From positions 45,277 to 109,276 of the forward strand of contig JAWZYV010013561.1 of NCBI GenBank assembly GCA_038373885.1: a stretch of 64,000 nt of DNA, read 5' to 3'. The translations under genes and the position numbers were made by a program. Origin of the DNA: Cheiracanthium punctorium (Eukaryota; Arthropoda; Arachnida; Araneae; Cheiracanthiidae). The notes beneath the pieces were generated by a model. The model had not been told where the DNA came from. It did not search any database and saw only the letters and a program-made list of their open reading frames with translations. Positions within the stretch are counted from its first letter, which is position 1, and each line of letters starts with the position of its first letter. Of this stretch, positions 44,123 to 56,406 are shown piece by piece.

Positions 44123-44309
44123 TATATTATCAATTTCTAAGGCATGAAATATACATATAAAGGCATTATATTAATTACTGTGTACAATAAAAACTTTTTA
44201 AAAGCTTTTGCTGTTTTTTTTTCTTTCTTTTCTTTTGAGAGGGGGTGGGGTGGGGACAATATCCCATTCCCATTATCCCTCCCTAATAAGTACCTCGTTT
44301 AGAACTTAC

Positions 44310-44505
44310 CTTTTTCAAATGCTTTGGAAAATTAAAGATAGTTGGAACTACATCATCTTTTAGCAACTTCCGATTATGATTTGATTCAAAACATTCAGCA
44401 CTGAAGTGTTCTGAACAAATAAATGTATGTATATTAGGAACAAAATTATCTCTTTTTACAGCAGAAATCCATTTATTTGTCAATTCTTTATTAGATAGTG
44501 GAAAC
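44310..44505 (-). CDS. THAP-domain internal exon (partial gene)
   Basis: Zinc-dependent DNA-binding THAP domain, C-terminal two-thirds, read on the minus strand. From the acceptor: FPLSNKELTNKWISAVKRDN, then FVPNIHTFICSEHFSAECFE, then LLKDDVVPTIFNFPKHLKK. Diagnostic residues are the FP start, the tryptophan of 'NKWISAVKR', the zinc ligands C and H in CSEHF, and the AVPTIF-like DVVPTIF box. It has a good 3' splice site (ttgtttag|G at 44505) and a consensus donor (AAAAAG|GTAAGT after 44310). The open frame upstream of the acceptor is not coding. The first exon with the CxxC pair, and later exons, were not found. There are no stops within the exon. It may be a host THAP gene, or a P-element-type transposase or its domesticated descendant. 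Confidence 0.8.
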
Positions 44506-44509
44506 CTAA

Positions 44510-45470
44510 ACAATCAGAAAGTTATTAAAATCAGAAAGTCATCTAGAAAAATTAAGTAAAATGACAGTTTGCAGCATCGAAGCATTGCACAAAGCAAGTG
44601 CACTTTTTGTGCACAACATTGCACAAAAAGCATCAGAAATAATCCTCCCATGATAACTTTGCTTGGCATAATTAAAAATACATTTTATAGTGTACTATTG
44701 TTTGTTCAGACAGGGATGTGTAAACTTAAACGTACATTCAATTAAAGCTCTGATTTAATAGAATTTCAGTTAATATTAAAAATTGCGTCACCAGCCAGGT
44801 TTTTTTTTTTTTTTTAATTAAACTGTGCAGAGGCGGATCTACGGGGGGGGCTATAGCCCCCCCCCCATTGAAACTGAATTTGCACTAGATAGAACAGAGA
44901 TTTCAGGCTTAGTGAAAAACTGCGTGTCTAAAAATCGGTTGTTTTGAAATTTTAATTTATTTTTTTGATTTACTACTCTGATTTTTTGACTTGACCTCAG
45001 TCAATGGCTTTCAACCCTTTCGTTCCCAGGCTACAGATATTTTCAAAACCTCAGAATCCCAAGGAATCGCTCGAAATTTCATCTCCCCCCTTGAAACATT
45101 TTGGTTTTTAAGGATGATCAGTAACCAAGTTGTTCTCGCCTTTTCCATATATACGTGAATATTGAATAAATAATAGCTCATTGTCAGAACGGGTTATGGC
45201 AAGTTGGTTAATGGCAAGCGAAAAGAAAAGTATTTGAGCGATGATGTCCATTCACCCCCTGCTACTGGGCCTGATTAAGACTCTGTGATGCTATAGGCCC
45301 CCCTCCCACCTATTCCTATTCCATTCTACAAGTATAAATAACAAGTATTGCAGTTTTGAAGCCCTAATTTTTTTTTTACTATAGGCACGGGCCTCATGGG
45401 CGTAGTCGGTAATCAGGGCATGCCTGCAAAGTCGTTAAAAGGGGAGCTAAAAATCTATCCGCTCTTATAT
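44510..45470. other. Repeat scraps, including a hAT-type end
   Basis: CAGAGGCGGATCTACGGGGG at 44827 resembles a hAT MITE left end followed by a G/C-run palindrome ('ggggggctatagcccccc'). No right end or duplication was identified. Confidence 0.35.
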
Positions 45471-45471
45471 T

Positions 45472-45760
45472 AAACGAGGAATGTTTGTGTGTGTGTGGGT
45501 GTGTGTGTATGTCCGAACGATCTCGAAAACTGCTCTAAGGATTCTTTTTAAATTTCGTACCTGGGGGTTTTTTGGGCCCCTGAAACGATTGAGCTAGGTC
45601 AATTGATTGAAAAATCTCTAAAACGCTCAAAATTTAAAATTTAAGAATTTTGGACGGTAGCGCCATCTATTGAGCGTTTGAGAAACACACTTGATGCAAT
45701 CTTCCTAAAAGGGACGCTCAAATAAGTTTGGGGCGGATTAAAAAATACACGCCATCGATA
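45472..45760 (+). repeat. Helitron-type 5' end fragment
   Basis: TCTTATATTAAACGAGGAATG, then a GTGTGTGTGTG run and 'gtccgaacgatctcgaaaac'. The opening resembles the TCTTATA starts of the other Helitrons here. No 3' end found. Confidence 0.4.
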
Positions 45761-46600
45761 TATAATAGTAAAAATTAATTTCGCAAAGAAATAAAATAAA
45801 TGGAACTTGATATTCAGTACACAGACAAATAAATATTTTAGAAACTAGATATATTACACCATTCAGCTACATAAATTTGTTTAGAATTAAAAAGTTATTT
45901 TTATTTCAAAATATCGTCCTGGCAACCAGCGAAAGAAAAAGAGAAAAGAGTCTTCGTTGCCATCCCCGCAAGCACCTTGATGTAATATACGTAAATAATT
46001 TAATTATTCTTAATTCATAGTTATTAATACAAAACTATTCGTAAATCTTATGTGGAAAATTGCCTGAATTTATTACAATTATCCTTTTGTAACTAACGTA
46101 AAGCTAAATGTATTTTCGCGTATATACTAAAACAATAAATATTTTTCATGTATTTTATTGATCCATATGATGCGAATTTCAAAAGTGCATAAAAGTTTCA
46201 GCTTAGCCGAATAATTTAAATGAAAATGACACCCTTTTCAGTCATTCACAGTAAGAAAAAAGATCCTGTGACGTAACATGAAAATTCCATTTTTTTTTTT
46301 TTAATAACGGCACTAGGTTGAATTCTATTTTAACTGCCTTATTCCGCCAAGTTGACGATAAATATTTAAATGTAGTTACCCTGACGATTTTTTTTTTTTT
46401 TTTTAATGGGTCAACCGTTTATAATGAAACGATGTTCGAAACTCCGATGAAAAAATCTGATGTGTCCAACACATGACTTCCTTGCACGTCTATTAAATCA
46501 AAAATGTTTTTTACGCACTTCCTCTAAACTTATTTGTTTGAAAGATATAAAATATCAATAATAGTAAGATATAGCGATTTCTAGCCAAACATTTCGATAT
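45761..46600. other. AT-rich spacer
   Basis: No gene. T-runs at about 46292-46302 and 46389-46404. Confidence 0.4.
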
Positions 46601-48256
46601 CGCCAAGCTGAGTTCAATTTGAAAGATTTCTTTCTGACACTTTATTTGGCGATATTTCACCAAAAGCCGACAAACTTGAAATAGTTTGCGAGATTTTGGG
46701 GATAGCCAAAGTAGTCATTGACCACAGACTTTCAATGAATTGAATGCATCCATACACCTTAATGTATTTAAAGTCATTTGGCTCACCCTGTAAATAAATT
46801 CCCAGTCGATTGCTGTCAAAAAAGATATTGAAAACCGTTAGATATTATAATATAGTTCTAAATACAAAAGTTCAAAATTCTACGGGTTAAAGTTTTAGAG
46901 TTATACAAAATACGAAATAATTTTTGGCGCCAAATTTGGCGATATTTCGGCGAAACTCGTCAATGACGACGACATTTGGCGAGATATTAAGCATGGACCA
47001 ACAATGACAGATTATCGCCAAATTTGGCGATATTTCGCCAAAACTCGCCAAGAACGATGACAAATGGCGATACTTTGGGCATGGACCAAATGACTGACTA
47101 TCGCCAAATTTGGCGACATTTCGGCAAAACTCGCCAAGGTCGAGGACAGACGGCGAGATTTTGGGCATGTACCAAACAATGACTGTCTACAATTGTATTA
47201 TATTGAAGATGTCCATAGACATTAAAGTACTGAAATTCTTTTCGGTGGTCCTGTAAATAAACTCTCCAGTAGATTTTAACCAAAAATCGAGATGCACAAC
47301 TAGATGTTACAACAATCTTATATATGAAATTTCATAATAGTTTTTGAGATTTGAGAGTTAAATATGCACACACGTACACAAAAAAGTCGCCAAGCTTGGC
47401 GACTTTTGGCATAGTTCTTGAGGGAGGCACGTGACCGTGGTCGGACCATTACCTAACTTATGTGGTAGGACGGTATTGTGCTTGAAATGGATGAATCTCC
47501 TAAAATTGCCATTGACCGTAATGTATTGGAAATCTTTTGAGTGTTCCTGTAGCAGAACTGTAAATGATAAAGACACTTTTTTAATGGAGAAATTCATTTT
47601 CTAACTCTTTACAGCATATATCACTTCTGAGTCGTTTGAAATAGCCCAATACCTCTAAAAAACGCTTTGATGAATTTCGGCCCATAGAGCGTAATGTATT
47701 TCGAATCTTTTAGGCGGTTCTGTAGATAAACTATCCAATCGAATGGAACCGAAAGGGGAGGTGCACAACTAGATGTTACAACTATCCAAAATATGAAGTT
47801 TCGACATTCTACGCCTAATAGTTTTTGAGATATGCGAGTTTAATGAATTTCGGCCCATAGAGCGTAATGTATTTCGAATCTTTTGGGCGGTCCTGTACAT
47901 AAACTATTCATTCGATTACGACCAAAAGGGGAGGTGCACAACTAGATCATAGAACAATCCTAAATATCAAATCTCAACATTCTACGACCCATAGTTTTTG
48001 AGATATGCGAGTTACATACATACGTACGTACGTACAGACGGCATGGAAAAACTGACCACAATAAACTCGCCGCTGGTCAAAATGAGTTGCAGACGCGTTA
48101 ATATGATCGTGCATGCTAGCCTACGATGAGATGCATCGAAAAAATTCTTAAAATTAAATTTAGAGGTAGTCAAAATCGGATTTTTTGTCGAAATTTGGCC
48201 CCCAAAATTTTTCGGGATCACATTACTTCCTTATACTACGTACAAGGAAGTAAAAA
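46601..48256 (-). mobile_element. DINE-1/Helentron-like element with 5' hairpin
   Basis: On the minus strand it begins near TTACTTCCTTGTACGTAGTA, a hairpin of ACTTCCTT with AAGGAAGT (48222-48250). It is followed by 'gccgtctgtacgtacgtacg' about 200 bp in. This order (hairpin, then a run of short GT/CTG-rich repeats, then noncoding body) parallels Drosophila DINE-1. Two tandem units of about 187 bp lie at about 47655-48010 and a satellite at 46926-47190. No coding region; open frames are shadows. Confidence 0.5.
46926..47190. repeat. Tandem repeat, three units of about 87 bp, with TCGCCAAATTTGGCGA palindrome
   Basis: Each unit opens with a 16-bp palindrome TCGCCAAATTTGGCGA or a one-base variant, then 'catttcggcaaaactcgcca'-type sequence and 'gggcatggacca'. 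The palindromic word is echoed in other DINE-like copies in the window. Confidence 0.8.
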
Positions 48257-48419
48257 TGATACGATCGATTCCTAAATTGGGCTCGCAGCCGATATTCAAA
48301 TTAATTTTGCAGATGATCAGCCATCAGTTTAGTTTTCATTCACTGCAGTTGATGATTTCAACTCATTTATTTTATCATCGTATGGACAACCTTTTAAAAG
48401 TTGCGGGCAGAACTTTACG

Positions 48420-48610
48420 ATAGTGGCCTCCTGGGCCTGACTTCAGGATGTTAGTGAAATCGCGGGCCGTATAATTCGGATTTATATGGAAGTTTGAATG
48501 TTTTATATAGGTTTTATACAGGGTTTTGAATTGTTCTGAGGGCTGGTCCAAAAACCATGGCGGGCCTCATCCGGTCGCAGGCTGGGAGTTGTCCATATGT
48601 GGAAGCAGTA
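48420..48610. repeat. GC-rich repeat related to 5390-5610
   Basis: Contains 'gaaatcgcgggccgtat' and 'ggcgggcctcatccgg'; inverted relative of the repeat inside hAT copy 1. Limits uncertain. Confidence 0.35.
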
Positions 48611-48739
48611 AATTGGGAGGCTGAAATCTGGTTACTAAGATTTTTTCTAATAAATTTTCAATTCTTATTTAGACGTGGATTAGGCTGTGTTGTTTTGTGT
48701 TGTGTACTATCATTAAACTAAAGGATAAAGCCCTTTGTG

Positions 48740-49365
48740 GAGGAAATTGCAGAGGGCGATAGAATGTCTACACTCAGAATATTTAATATTTACCCACTTA
48801 AAATAGAATAACTTCATATTCAATTTTTATTATACATGGAAATTCGAATTGTATAATCTGCAGAAACATTTCGTATTCGAAACATTTCGTTTGGTATCAA
48901 CATCCTCTCCTATATCCATGCTTAATGCATAGAAAACCGTTTTATTTTTGAAAAAAAGTTAAACTGAGTAGTAATTTAGAAAAGCTATCTTAAGCGAATT
49001 GGAATCGTAATTTTTCCTCCAAAGCCTGATAACCGTGACTTCAATGTAACGTCAATGTCACTTGCAATAGATAATTCTGACGCTCAAATGATTAGCTTTT
49101 TTTATTCTCTTAAATGAAATAGAGCTAAAAAAAAAAAAAAAAAAAAAACGATTAAAAATCAGGGAACGGGTGGATTATCAGATTTTTTCTTTCTTTTTTT
49201 TCTTTTTTTTTACATAATTATGATAATTTTCAGGCTGATCGCACCAACGAACCGTGTTAATTTTAAGTTATTAGACAATACATTTTTAATCTGTTTGGAT
49301 GGTAAAAGTTTTATTTTGAGTGGTTGAACTGGAATTGTGACAGAGTCAGGGATCTGCGTAACTAT
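48740..49365. repeat. DINE-like repeat, diverged copy
   Basis: Shares 'acttcatattcaattttta', 'aggaacgggtggattatca' and 'gtgacagagtcagggatctg' blocks with 1933-4190 and 16757-17760. Confidence 0.45.
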
Positions 49366-49790
49366 ATAGGAGCGATGTATTTTTGATTTATTCGAGGTTA
49401 GAAGTCCATTTTCTTCAGTCCATCCGTTTGTTCTATTATTGTCAACGTTTAAGTAGTTGTTAGGGTTATTATAAAAGAATATTTTTGATCTATTCTGTTT
49501 TTGATTTCATGATTTCGAAGTGTCCTTTTGTACTAATAATTTAAATTGCGTTACACTTTTTATTTTCTTAAGCGTGAGTTTATAAAATAAAATTATGTTT
49601 AAAGCATATTTATGTAAGATTATACTTTTATGGCATCTATATTTATGTATCTATAAGATTGAATTTACGTTTGTAGAATTTGTTTATGTATTTTCTTTGA
49701 ATTAGAAAAAAAATAAGTATTTTATGTTTGAATTGAAGCACTATAGAGAAATTTACAATTTCAGTCGTAAAGAATTATCATCATAAAGAC
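49366..49790. other. AT-rich spacer
   Basis: No recognisable feature. Confidence 0.4.
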
Positions 49791-49794
49791 GTAA

Positions 49795-50970
49795 ATGCAT
49801 GAAAGTGTAGCTCAAAAACGAGCTGTGGAAGCATGATCACCGACAGCAGCACTTAGCCCAAATGTGTGAACGTGCAGTTCAAACACAAGCAGATGAAACA
49901 GATGATTAGTATTTGGAAGGAGAACGACATGGAACAGCTAGACGTCGACAAATACTTCGGATAAACAGTCTAAGTATCTACAAAGCTGCCACAAATATGG
50001 GTACTTATTATCATAACTTTTTAACATGGATTGCATTTACCCTGGAGCTTTGCATTTTTCTGAAGAGTAAAAACAAAAATTAACCGAAACCATTTTGGGG
50101 ACTGCAAGATTGATGTAGGACATTCCGAATTTCCTAATGAATTGGTGTGGTTGTTTCTTCGATGTCACCCACATTTCAAAGAATTCGAAATTTGAAAGCA
50201 TACTTTACAATGGCTTTGTTCACAGTATATGACGAGTGAAACTATTAACGATTTTGGTGTGTACTGCTATGTTGCGAACAGTGTATAACAGACTTGATGA
50301 ATTTTTTTTTATAAACTCACTTATCTGACAGTTCAAGCAACTCAAATTCTTGATGCTGAATTTGAACGTCCTCAATATGGACAGATATATTTCTGAAGTA
50401 ATGAAGACGCTGTTAGTGAATGCATCGCCCAAGATCTTCGCTGATACCCTCGTTGATCTGCTACAGAAGGAAAGGAGGCACCTTACGTTAAACTATTTTT
50501 TGCTCAACTCTGATGGCACCGACCATCGAATATTTAGCATCCCTCTTCAAAACAAAGTATATGCCATTGTAACATTGAATGCCGATCAAAGTTTACCTAA
50601 TAATGTATGAGTGATCCGACAGCGATGAAAATCTTTGGCAACCATGAAGATTCTTGATATGTGCCAAGGCATTTACGTATTCATTATTTTACACTTAAGG
50701 AGCCTTTAGATTCTGAGCATGGCTCGGTAACCTGGTACTGTATATATAAATACGCTAAGGAAAACCTTTGTGTCCTATTTGCAGCACGAACGGAGATGAA
50801 CCAGAAATTCGGCTCAGTTAAAGTTCGAATGGAGGTGGTTGTGCGAATGTTAAATTTTTCGTGTAATGTGCTAGTGCAGCGTAAAAAATTTAGAGAAGGA
50901 TTTGGCACGATGTACTTTTGCGCCAAAACGGGCGATGGTTCCATTGTAGTGTCAATTTTGAAATAACAAC
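49795..50970 (+). pseudogene. Decayed Helitron-like Rep/helicase coding region, N-terminal part
   Basis: Several frames give fragments in the order expected for a Helitron Rep-helicase N-terminus. First is a charged repeat region with ESVAQKRAVEA and LAQMCERAVQTQADETDD (about 49800-49910), typical of 'RxxRxAQxRxxET' repeats, and GTARRRQILRIN (about 49930-49970). Next come PQYGQIYF (about 50372-50395) and a further segment with EAPYVKLFFAQL (about 50480-50510). At least four frame changes and several stops break it. No conserved Rep HUH or helicase Walker motifs are visible. It could instead be another retro- or transposon protein. About 110 bp directly downstream (51050-51165) recurs inside non-autonomous Helitron A, which supports the link. 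Confidence 0.4.
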
Positions 50971-51049
50971 ACTAAGTTTCAGCAATAGGGTTATAATATT
51001 ACAACAAAATTTGCAAGTGAAATTATTCCCCAGTTTGGTGAAACGCCAG

Positions 51050-51165
51050 TGACTAAAATGTGCTTTAGCCCTGTGCTAGGCGACTTTTTTAGAAGGTCGA
51101 TAAGTGCGCAAAGTATTGTAAATTTCATGTTTAAAAGCTGTGGAAAAACGAACTGAACAGGGCAG
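51050..51165. repeat. Sequence shared with Helitron A
   Basis: 'gactaaaatgtgctttagcc' through 'gcgcaaagtattgtaaatt' matches 3135-3245 with few changes, in the same relative order. Confidence 0.6.
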
Positions 51166-53100
51166 GTTGCAATCCAAAAGACTCTCCACTGAAACACGCC
51201 AATTCGATAATTTCTTAACAATCTCCTGCAACGCATCATGATAAAGCAAATTTTCTCCGAAAATATTATTGAAGAAATACCTCAGCAATGAAATAATATT
51301 ATTATAGCGAATGAAAATAATATTATTAATGAAGTGTATGGAAATATTTCCGAAAACATACTCTGAGATAACATACTGAAGTCCGTAATAATAGAACCTA
51401 AAAATGATGATTGAACTTTTATTAATGCTAACGTAATCGAATATCTGATGAATAGAGAACATATCACCATAGCTACGTTAAAATAATTTGCTATGATGGC
51501 AATGAAATCAATAACTATCCAATAGTTTTTGAATTCTTTCTCTATTAATGATTTATTTTCCGTTAGCCGGGAGCAAAGTGAAAAATTGCGGAATAATTGT
51601 GATCTGCGCCAAATGCTTACAAAACTAAAGCGATTTCCAGTATAAAGTCGTTTATCCCTTTCCATATTTTGGAAGTTCAGTTTAATTACGTATTTTAATT
51701 TAATTCCACACGTTTTTTCTAATTCCAAATTATGTAACCAATAAGCATACAAATTTCTTTTTAGTATATTGATATTTTTGTATATATTGAATTCTGTATA
51801 TAAATGCTATTTTGTATACGTACTAAAATTTCCGGCTTTGTTTTCGGGAACGACAATGCTTCAGAAGTAATCTCTCCGAAAAAGCGGTATTTGCGCCTGG
51901 CTAACTGAAAAATACCATAGTTTGCCACCACATATGTTAGTATTGAAAGTTGATTGCATCGTTACACTAATCAGAAACTTAAATACAAAGGAAGCATTAG
52001 TCAACGGAACAAGAATGCACATCAAGTTTATCTATCGTAATGCTATTGATTGCGGAGTTTGAACTGGAACCTCAGGCAATAAAAGAATTTTAATTCCACT
52101 TATAAAATTATTATATTCTGGTACTATTTTTACCATATCCTTTAAAAAAACTCAGTTTCCAAATATTACTGCTTTTGCGATGACAAATAAATCTCTAGGA
52201 CAATCATTCGAAAAAAGTGCATACTTATTGAGGCAGCAAGTTTTTATTCATGGTCAGTGGTACGCCTCAGCAAGTAGAGTTCAATCATTCGACGGTTAAG
52301 ATTTTATAACTCCGAACATAAAGAGCCTTTAGCCGAGGACGGCTCCAGGCTGAATTTTTGGAGGGGGTCACTAGACTTTTCAGATTAGCTTAAATTGTTT
52401 AAAACGCAAACAGAATGTGTGAAATCGTACAGGAACGTGTGAAATCGGTAGAGGGAGATGACCACTATGACCCGCTCGTTGGAGTTGCCTTTGCATTTAG
52501 CAAAATATAATAGAATAAGAGTTTTTATAAAAACACTGTCTTCACAGAAAAGTGTGGTGGTTGTAAAGTGAAATTGTACAAAAGTGGTCACTATAGACAG
52601 ATGGTCTCTTAGCAAAGGTGGTCATTTTAGTAGGTTTCATTGGTTGTGGAATCTTGAGACATACTCCTTGACAGTAGAACTTTATTCACGCTCAAGTTAA
52701 AAAATTTGATGCTTTACGGTAGAATTTCGACCACCGGCAGAGAATTAGTTCATATAATTTAAATATAAATAGTCTTTGTGCGCGCCTTGTGAGCTGCACG
52801 TCTCGGATTCTGTACTGATGAGTACTTGATGTGGGATACCTTATGATTGATGTACATAGTGCAGGGATACTATTACTATGGCTAATTTTACTTATCTGGT
52901 TTTCGGACATTTCCTGTTCATACAAAAGCACACCCGTTTTGAACGTATAGGAAAGGTGGAAGAATTTCTTGGAAGTACTGTAGTCCTTTCTAAGCAGGCT
53001 TCAAAAGCTTAACCCATTGAAATTGTTATCAATACTAGGTCGTTCTTTCCGGGTGAAACTCTAGTGTGATTTGTTCTCTGTCTAGCTCCGTTCGTGTGTA
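51166..53100. other. Unassigned region with long but featureless open frames
   Basis: Open frames of 128 and 156 codons on the minus strand (51076-51462, 51282-51752) are AT-rich, overlapping each other, and show no domain. Probably chance frames in low-GC DNA. Confidence 0.4.
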
Positions 53101-53123
53101 GAATTTAATTTTATGCAGATATT

Positions 53124-53333
53124 ATGGCCTCAAAAAAGCGGCCATTGAGTCGTAATACAGCTGATTATTTTATGAAAATTCCGAAAAATGATGATTTGTC
53201 TAGTGAAAGTGAAAGCGCAAATCATCAGGTAGAAATCATAAATGTACAGCCCCAGAACAAGCTATTTCAAGAGGAACAGCACTCAAAAAATGTACATGCA
53301 TTATTATCAAGCAGTTTCTTAAGAGGTGCATAA
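53124..53333 (+). CDS. Small open frame, possibly exon 1 of a transposon-derived zinc-finger protein
   Basis: 69 codons starting MASKKRPLSRNTADYFMKIP, then serine/acid-rich (SSESESANHQVE). A basic start followed by 'xxDYF' and acidic serines resembles N-termini of hAT/ZMYM-type (TTF-finger) proteins, but no zinc ligands or catalytic residues are present. It ends at a stop codon before any splice donor that I can support. Function unknown; may be a relic. Confidence 0.25.
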   Translation: MASKKRPLSRNTADYFMKIPKNDDLSSESESANHQVEIINVQPQNKLFQEEQHSKNVHALLSSSFLRGA

Positions 53334-54030
53334 TTAGAAGGAATACAATGATATTATGGAACAAAGAGATATGATTTTGATTAATTTTTTCAGACATTGT
53401 TTTTCCTATGAAGTGCAAGTTCCTAGCAGGTTCGAATATTTTAGTTTATCAGAAATTCGCACACGTTTCACGAAAATCAATTACGTAATACTATAGGCAG
53501 GCAGAAAAATAAAATATACAGACGACATGTAAAAAAATCGTTCCAAATGTCACCAAGCTTGTATAACTGTACCCAAATTATGGAATGCCTTTAAGTTAGC
53601 CCCCCCCTTTACCCAATCCTAGATTCGCCACTGAAACTGTGGAATGATACAACACTACAGAGCTGATATGCTTATTTAAAAAAAAAAGTTAAAATACTTA
53701 CCATAAAACACTAACTTAATAAAGCTTACTTAAACAAAAGTATAAAGAAACATAAATAAAGACTTAAACAAACAATCACGTTGAACTAAAAAAAATATGA
53801 ATTTAATATTAAAACTAGCAATTTTAAAAGTCGTTAAAAAATGCTCAAATGTGGAAAATCTAGTTAGAATAAATAAGATAAATTCAATATCCCCAATTCA
53901 AGAGTTATTTTTGAAAAATGTTAGAAAAATTAATCATTTCCTGTAAAACATGATTAATAATTATTCGTAAAAAGTAAATTACGATGCTTTATTTATCTCA
54001 TTTTTTAGAGTTTAAGTGCCAAGTATACAA
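53334..54030. other. AT-rich stretch with a hAT-type right end
   Basis: 'ctagattcgccactg' at about 53620-53634 is the complement of a CAGTGGCGAATCTAG hAT end; no partner was located. The remainder is featureless. Confidence 0.35.
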
Positions 54031-54036
54031 TTTAAA

Positions 54037-54041
54037 AATAA

Positions 54042-54093
<52 letters not shown>
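54037..54093. repeat. (TA)n microsatellite
   Basis: Uninterrupted TA repeat of about 28 units. Confidence 0.95.
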
Positions 54094-54095
<2 letters not shown>

Positions 54096-54099
54096 TACG

Positions 54100-54545
54100 G
54101 TCAAATGTTTTACGATTATATTTATATAGAAACATGAATTAAGCAATGTCTACTTTAATTCAAGAAGGATGTGCAATATCTCCTTCAATTACTTCACAAA
54201 GTGAACGAAAAGCATAGGTAAAAAGGAAATTTAAAAATACTACTGTTATTGAACATCAATTGATATTTGATTTTCAATACCACTAATTTCAAGCATTTAT
54301 TACCTGTGAAAGGATATTCCAGATCCTTTCCTAAACCTGTTGGTGCAATTATACGCACAGCACGACTTGCTCATGATGATGTTTAAAGTTAATTAAAAAT
54401 GAATAAATAAATAAGATGCTGGACTAGTGGCGAAAATAACCATAAACCATGATCAAGACACTGCTTTCTGCCACAATCATGGGTGATGCCACCGAAGATA
54501 TTTGGCAACAAGAAAAACCTCTTACTAGCATACGGATGCGTGATC
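54100..54545. other. Spacer without recognised gene
   Basis: No domain or repeat end seen. Confidence 0.35.
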
Positions 54546-54586
54546 TAGTTATTCCTATATCTATGAATAGAATTCGACGTTCTGCT

Positions 54587-54600
54587 GCGCCACCTAGTGG
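54587..54600 (-). promoter_or_regulatory. Exact match to CTCF core consensus
   Basis: The minus strand reads CCACTAGGTGGCGC, fitting CCASYAGRKGGCRC throughout. It lies in Helitron C unit 1. The equivalent in unit 2 (about 56663-56676) has one change. Confidence 0.5.
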
Positions 54601-56392
54601 CAAGTTAGAGGAAAACCGATAGCATAAAAAGCTTCTCAATGATAAAAGACTTAGGTGAACCAAATTTCATGGTGCAACGGTGCTGGAGTTTTTCAACCTC
54701 ATACACGCATACCAACATTCATTTTTATCTATAACCAATGTCATTATATATCCCAGTATCAAATAAAATCCAGTTTCAAATCTAAGCCTCGCCAAAGTGC
54801 CAACATAAGCCATTTTGCAAGCGTTTTTTCAGGAAATCATTCGAAGCATTGACTTAGCAGCAATCAATATGGGAAATGGTTCGACCGCGGAAAAGTAAAG
54901 CAAGCCTTTATTTGAAAAGTGGAATCCCTTAATACAGCCGAATTTTTTAAAATTATCAACTATAACGTGTTTTATTCATCGTTACTCCGATGTACTAAAT
55001 GAGAAGATTTCAATTTTCTGAAATTTGGCGGAATTCCCCCAACTTAAATCAATGTACTCAATTGGCGAGAATTCTGAAGATAGATCGCTTGAAATCCCTT
55101 AATAACTGCATTATTTCTTCACGGATCATTAAAATTTAACGCTGTATTCTAATAAAACCTTTGCACTTGTTTTCAAAAATCTATTTTCTTAAGCTCTCAA
55201 TAAATTGCGCCAAGCCGAAAACTGTGCAAACCGCTAGAACTCCCTTTCTCAAAATCGGCATTTGAGCCATTTTATTTTTTCGCCAAATTAAAAAATGTTA
55301 CATATCAGCCTCGGAAATCTTCAATTCTTATTGTTTTGCGTATAAAACATTTCATTCCTGCTCCGATTTCCCAAGCACACGATATTATAATAAAAAAAAT
55401 AATAATCTTACAAATATAAACTAACAAAAAAAAAATCATTATTATTCTTTTATTTTTAATTTGAGAATTTAAAACATTTTATTCGGCAAAATCGCCACAC
55501 ATGGCAACCACGATCCTTATTTCACACTTTTTTCACTACAGGGGTTACACTTACGGAAAGCTTTTTGCGTGGAGAACATAAAAAGTCTCTTAATTTCCGG
55601 GAACGGGTGGACTTTCGAAGTTTTAAAGTGGACTATGATTTATTCTATATTATTTTACATATCCGTGCAAAGTTTCAGGCTGATAGGTCCGTTTTTGTGG
55701 ATTTGTATACAACTCAAATCCACAAACAAACAAACAAACAGAATTTCATTTTTATTTATAAGACTAGCTGAAGTACCCGTTCTTCGCACGGGAATGAATG
55801 AACTTTTTGATATTAATATTTGTTGTGATTACTATATATTGTAATAAAGAGATATAGCAAAATGGATATCGCGTTATATTGTGTTCAATAATCATGCATA
55901 CTGAATTTCAAGGCAATCGTTTTTACGGTGCAGAAGGCGATGCGGCGTAGCACAATCTAGTGGCGAGTTTTAGCAAAACGGATACGGCAAAAATATTCTT
56001 CGCATTCAGATATCGATGTATACGAATTTTCATGACGATCGGCTGAATAGTCTAGAAGTTCATGTGTTGACGCGACATCTAGTGTCAAGTTATAGGAAAA
56101 TGGATCGTGCCAAACTCTTTCCCGTGTTCAAATATCTATGTATACCTATTTTCATAGCGATCATTCGCACAGTCAAGAAGTGATACACTGCAGGGCCATC
56201 TAGTGGTTAATTAAAGTAATGATTTGCTACAGCGCCGTCATGTAGCGAGTTATAGCAAAATGGATAACGCCAAAATATTCTCATTGTTCAAATAGCTATG
56301 CATACTGATTTTCATAGCCACCGTTTGAATGGTCAAAAATTTGGCCTGCTGCAGCGTCATCTAGTGGCGAGTTAAAATAATAATGCATTGCA

Positions 56393-56406
56393 GTGCCATC
56401 TAGTGG
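56393..56406 (-). promoter_or_regulatory. Exact match to CTCF core consensus
   Basis: CCACTAGATGGCAC on the minus strand, orthologous within the element to 41902-41915. One-mismatch neighbours lie at about 56190-56206 and 56356-56372. Confidence 0.5.

Noticed and set aside
51076..51752. Open frames of 128 and 156 codons
   Set aside because: AT-rich, mutually overlapping, and without recognisable motifs or splice context; treated as chance frames.
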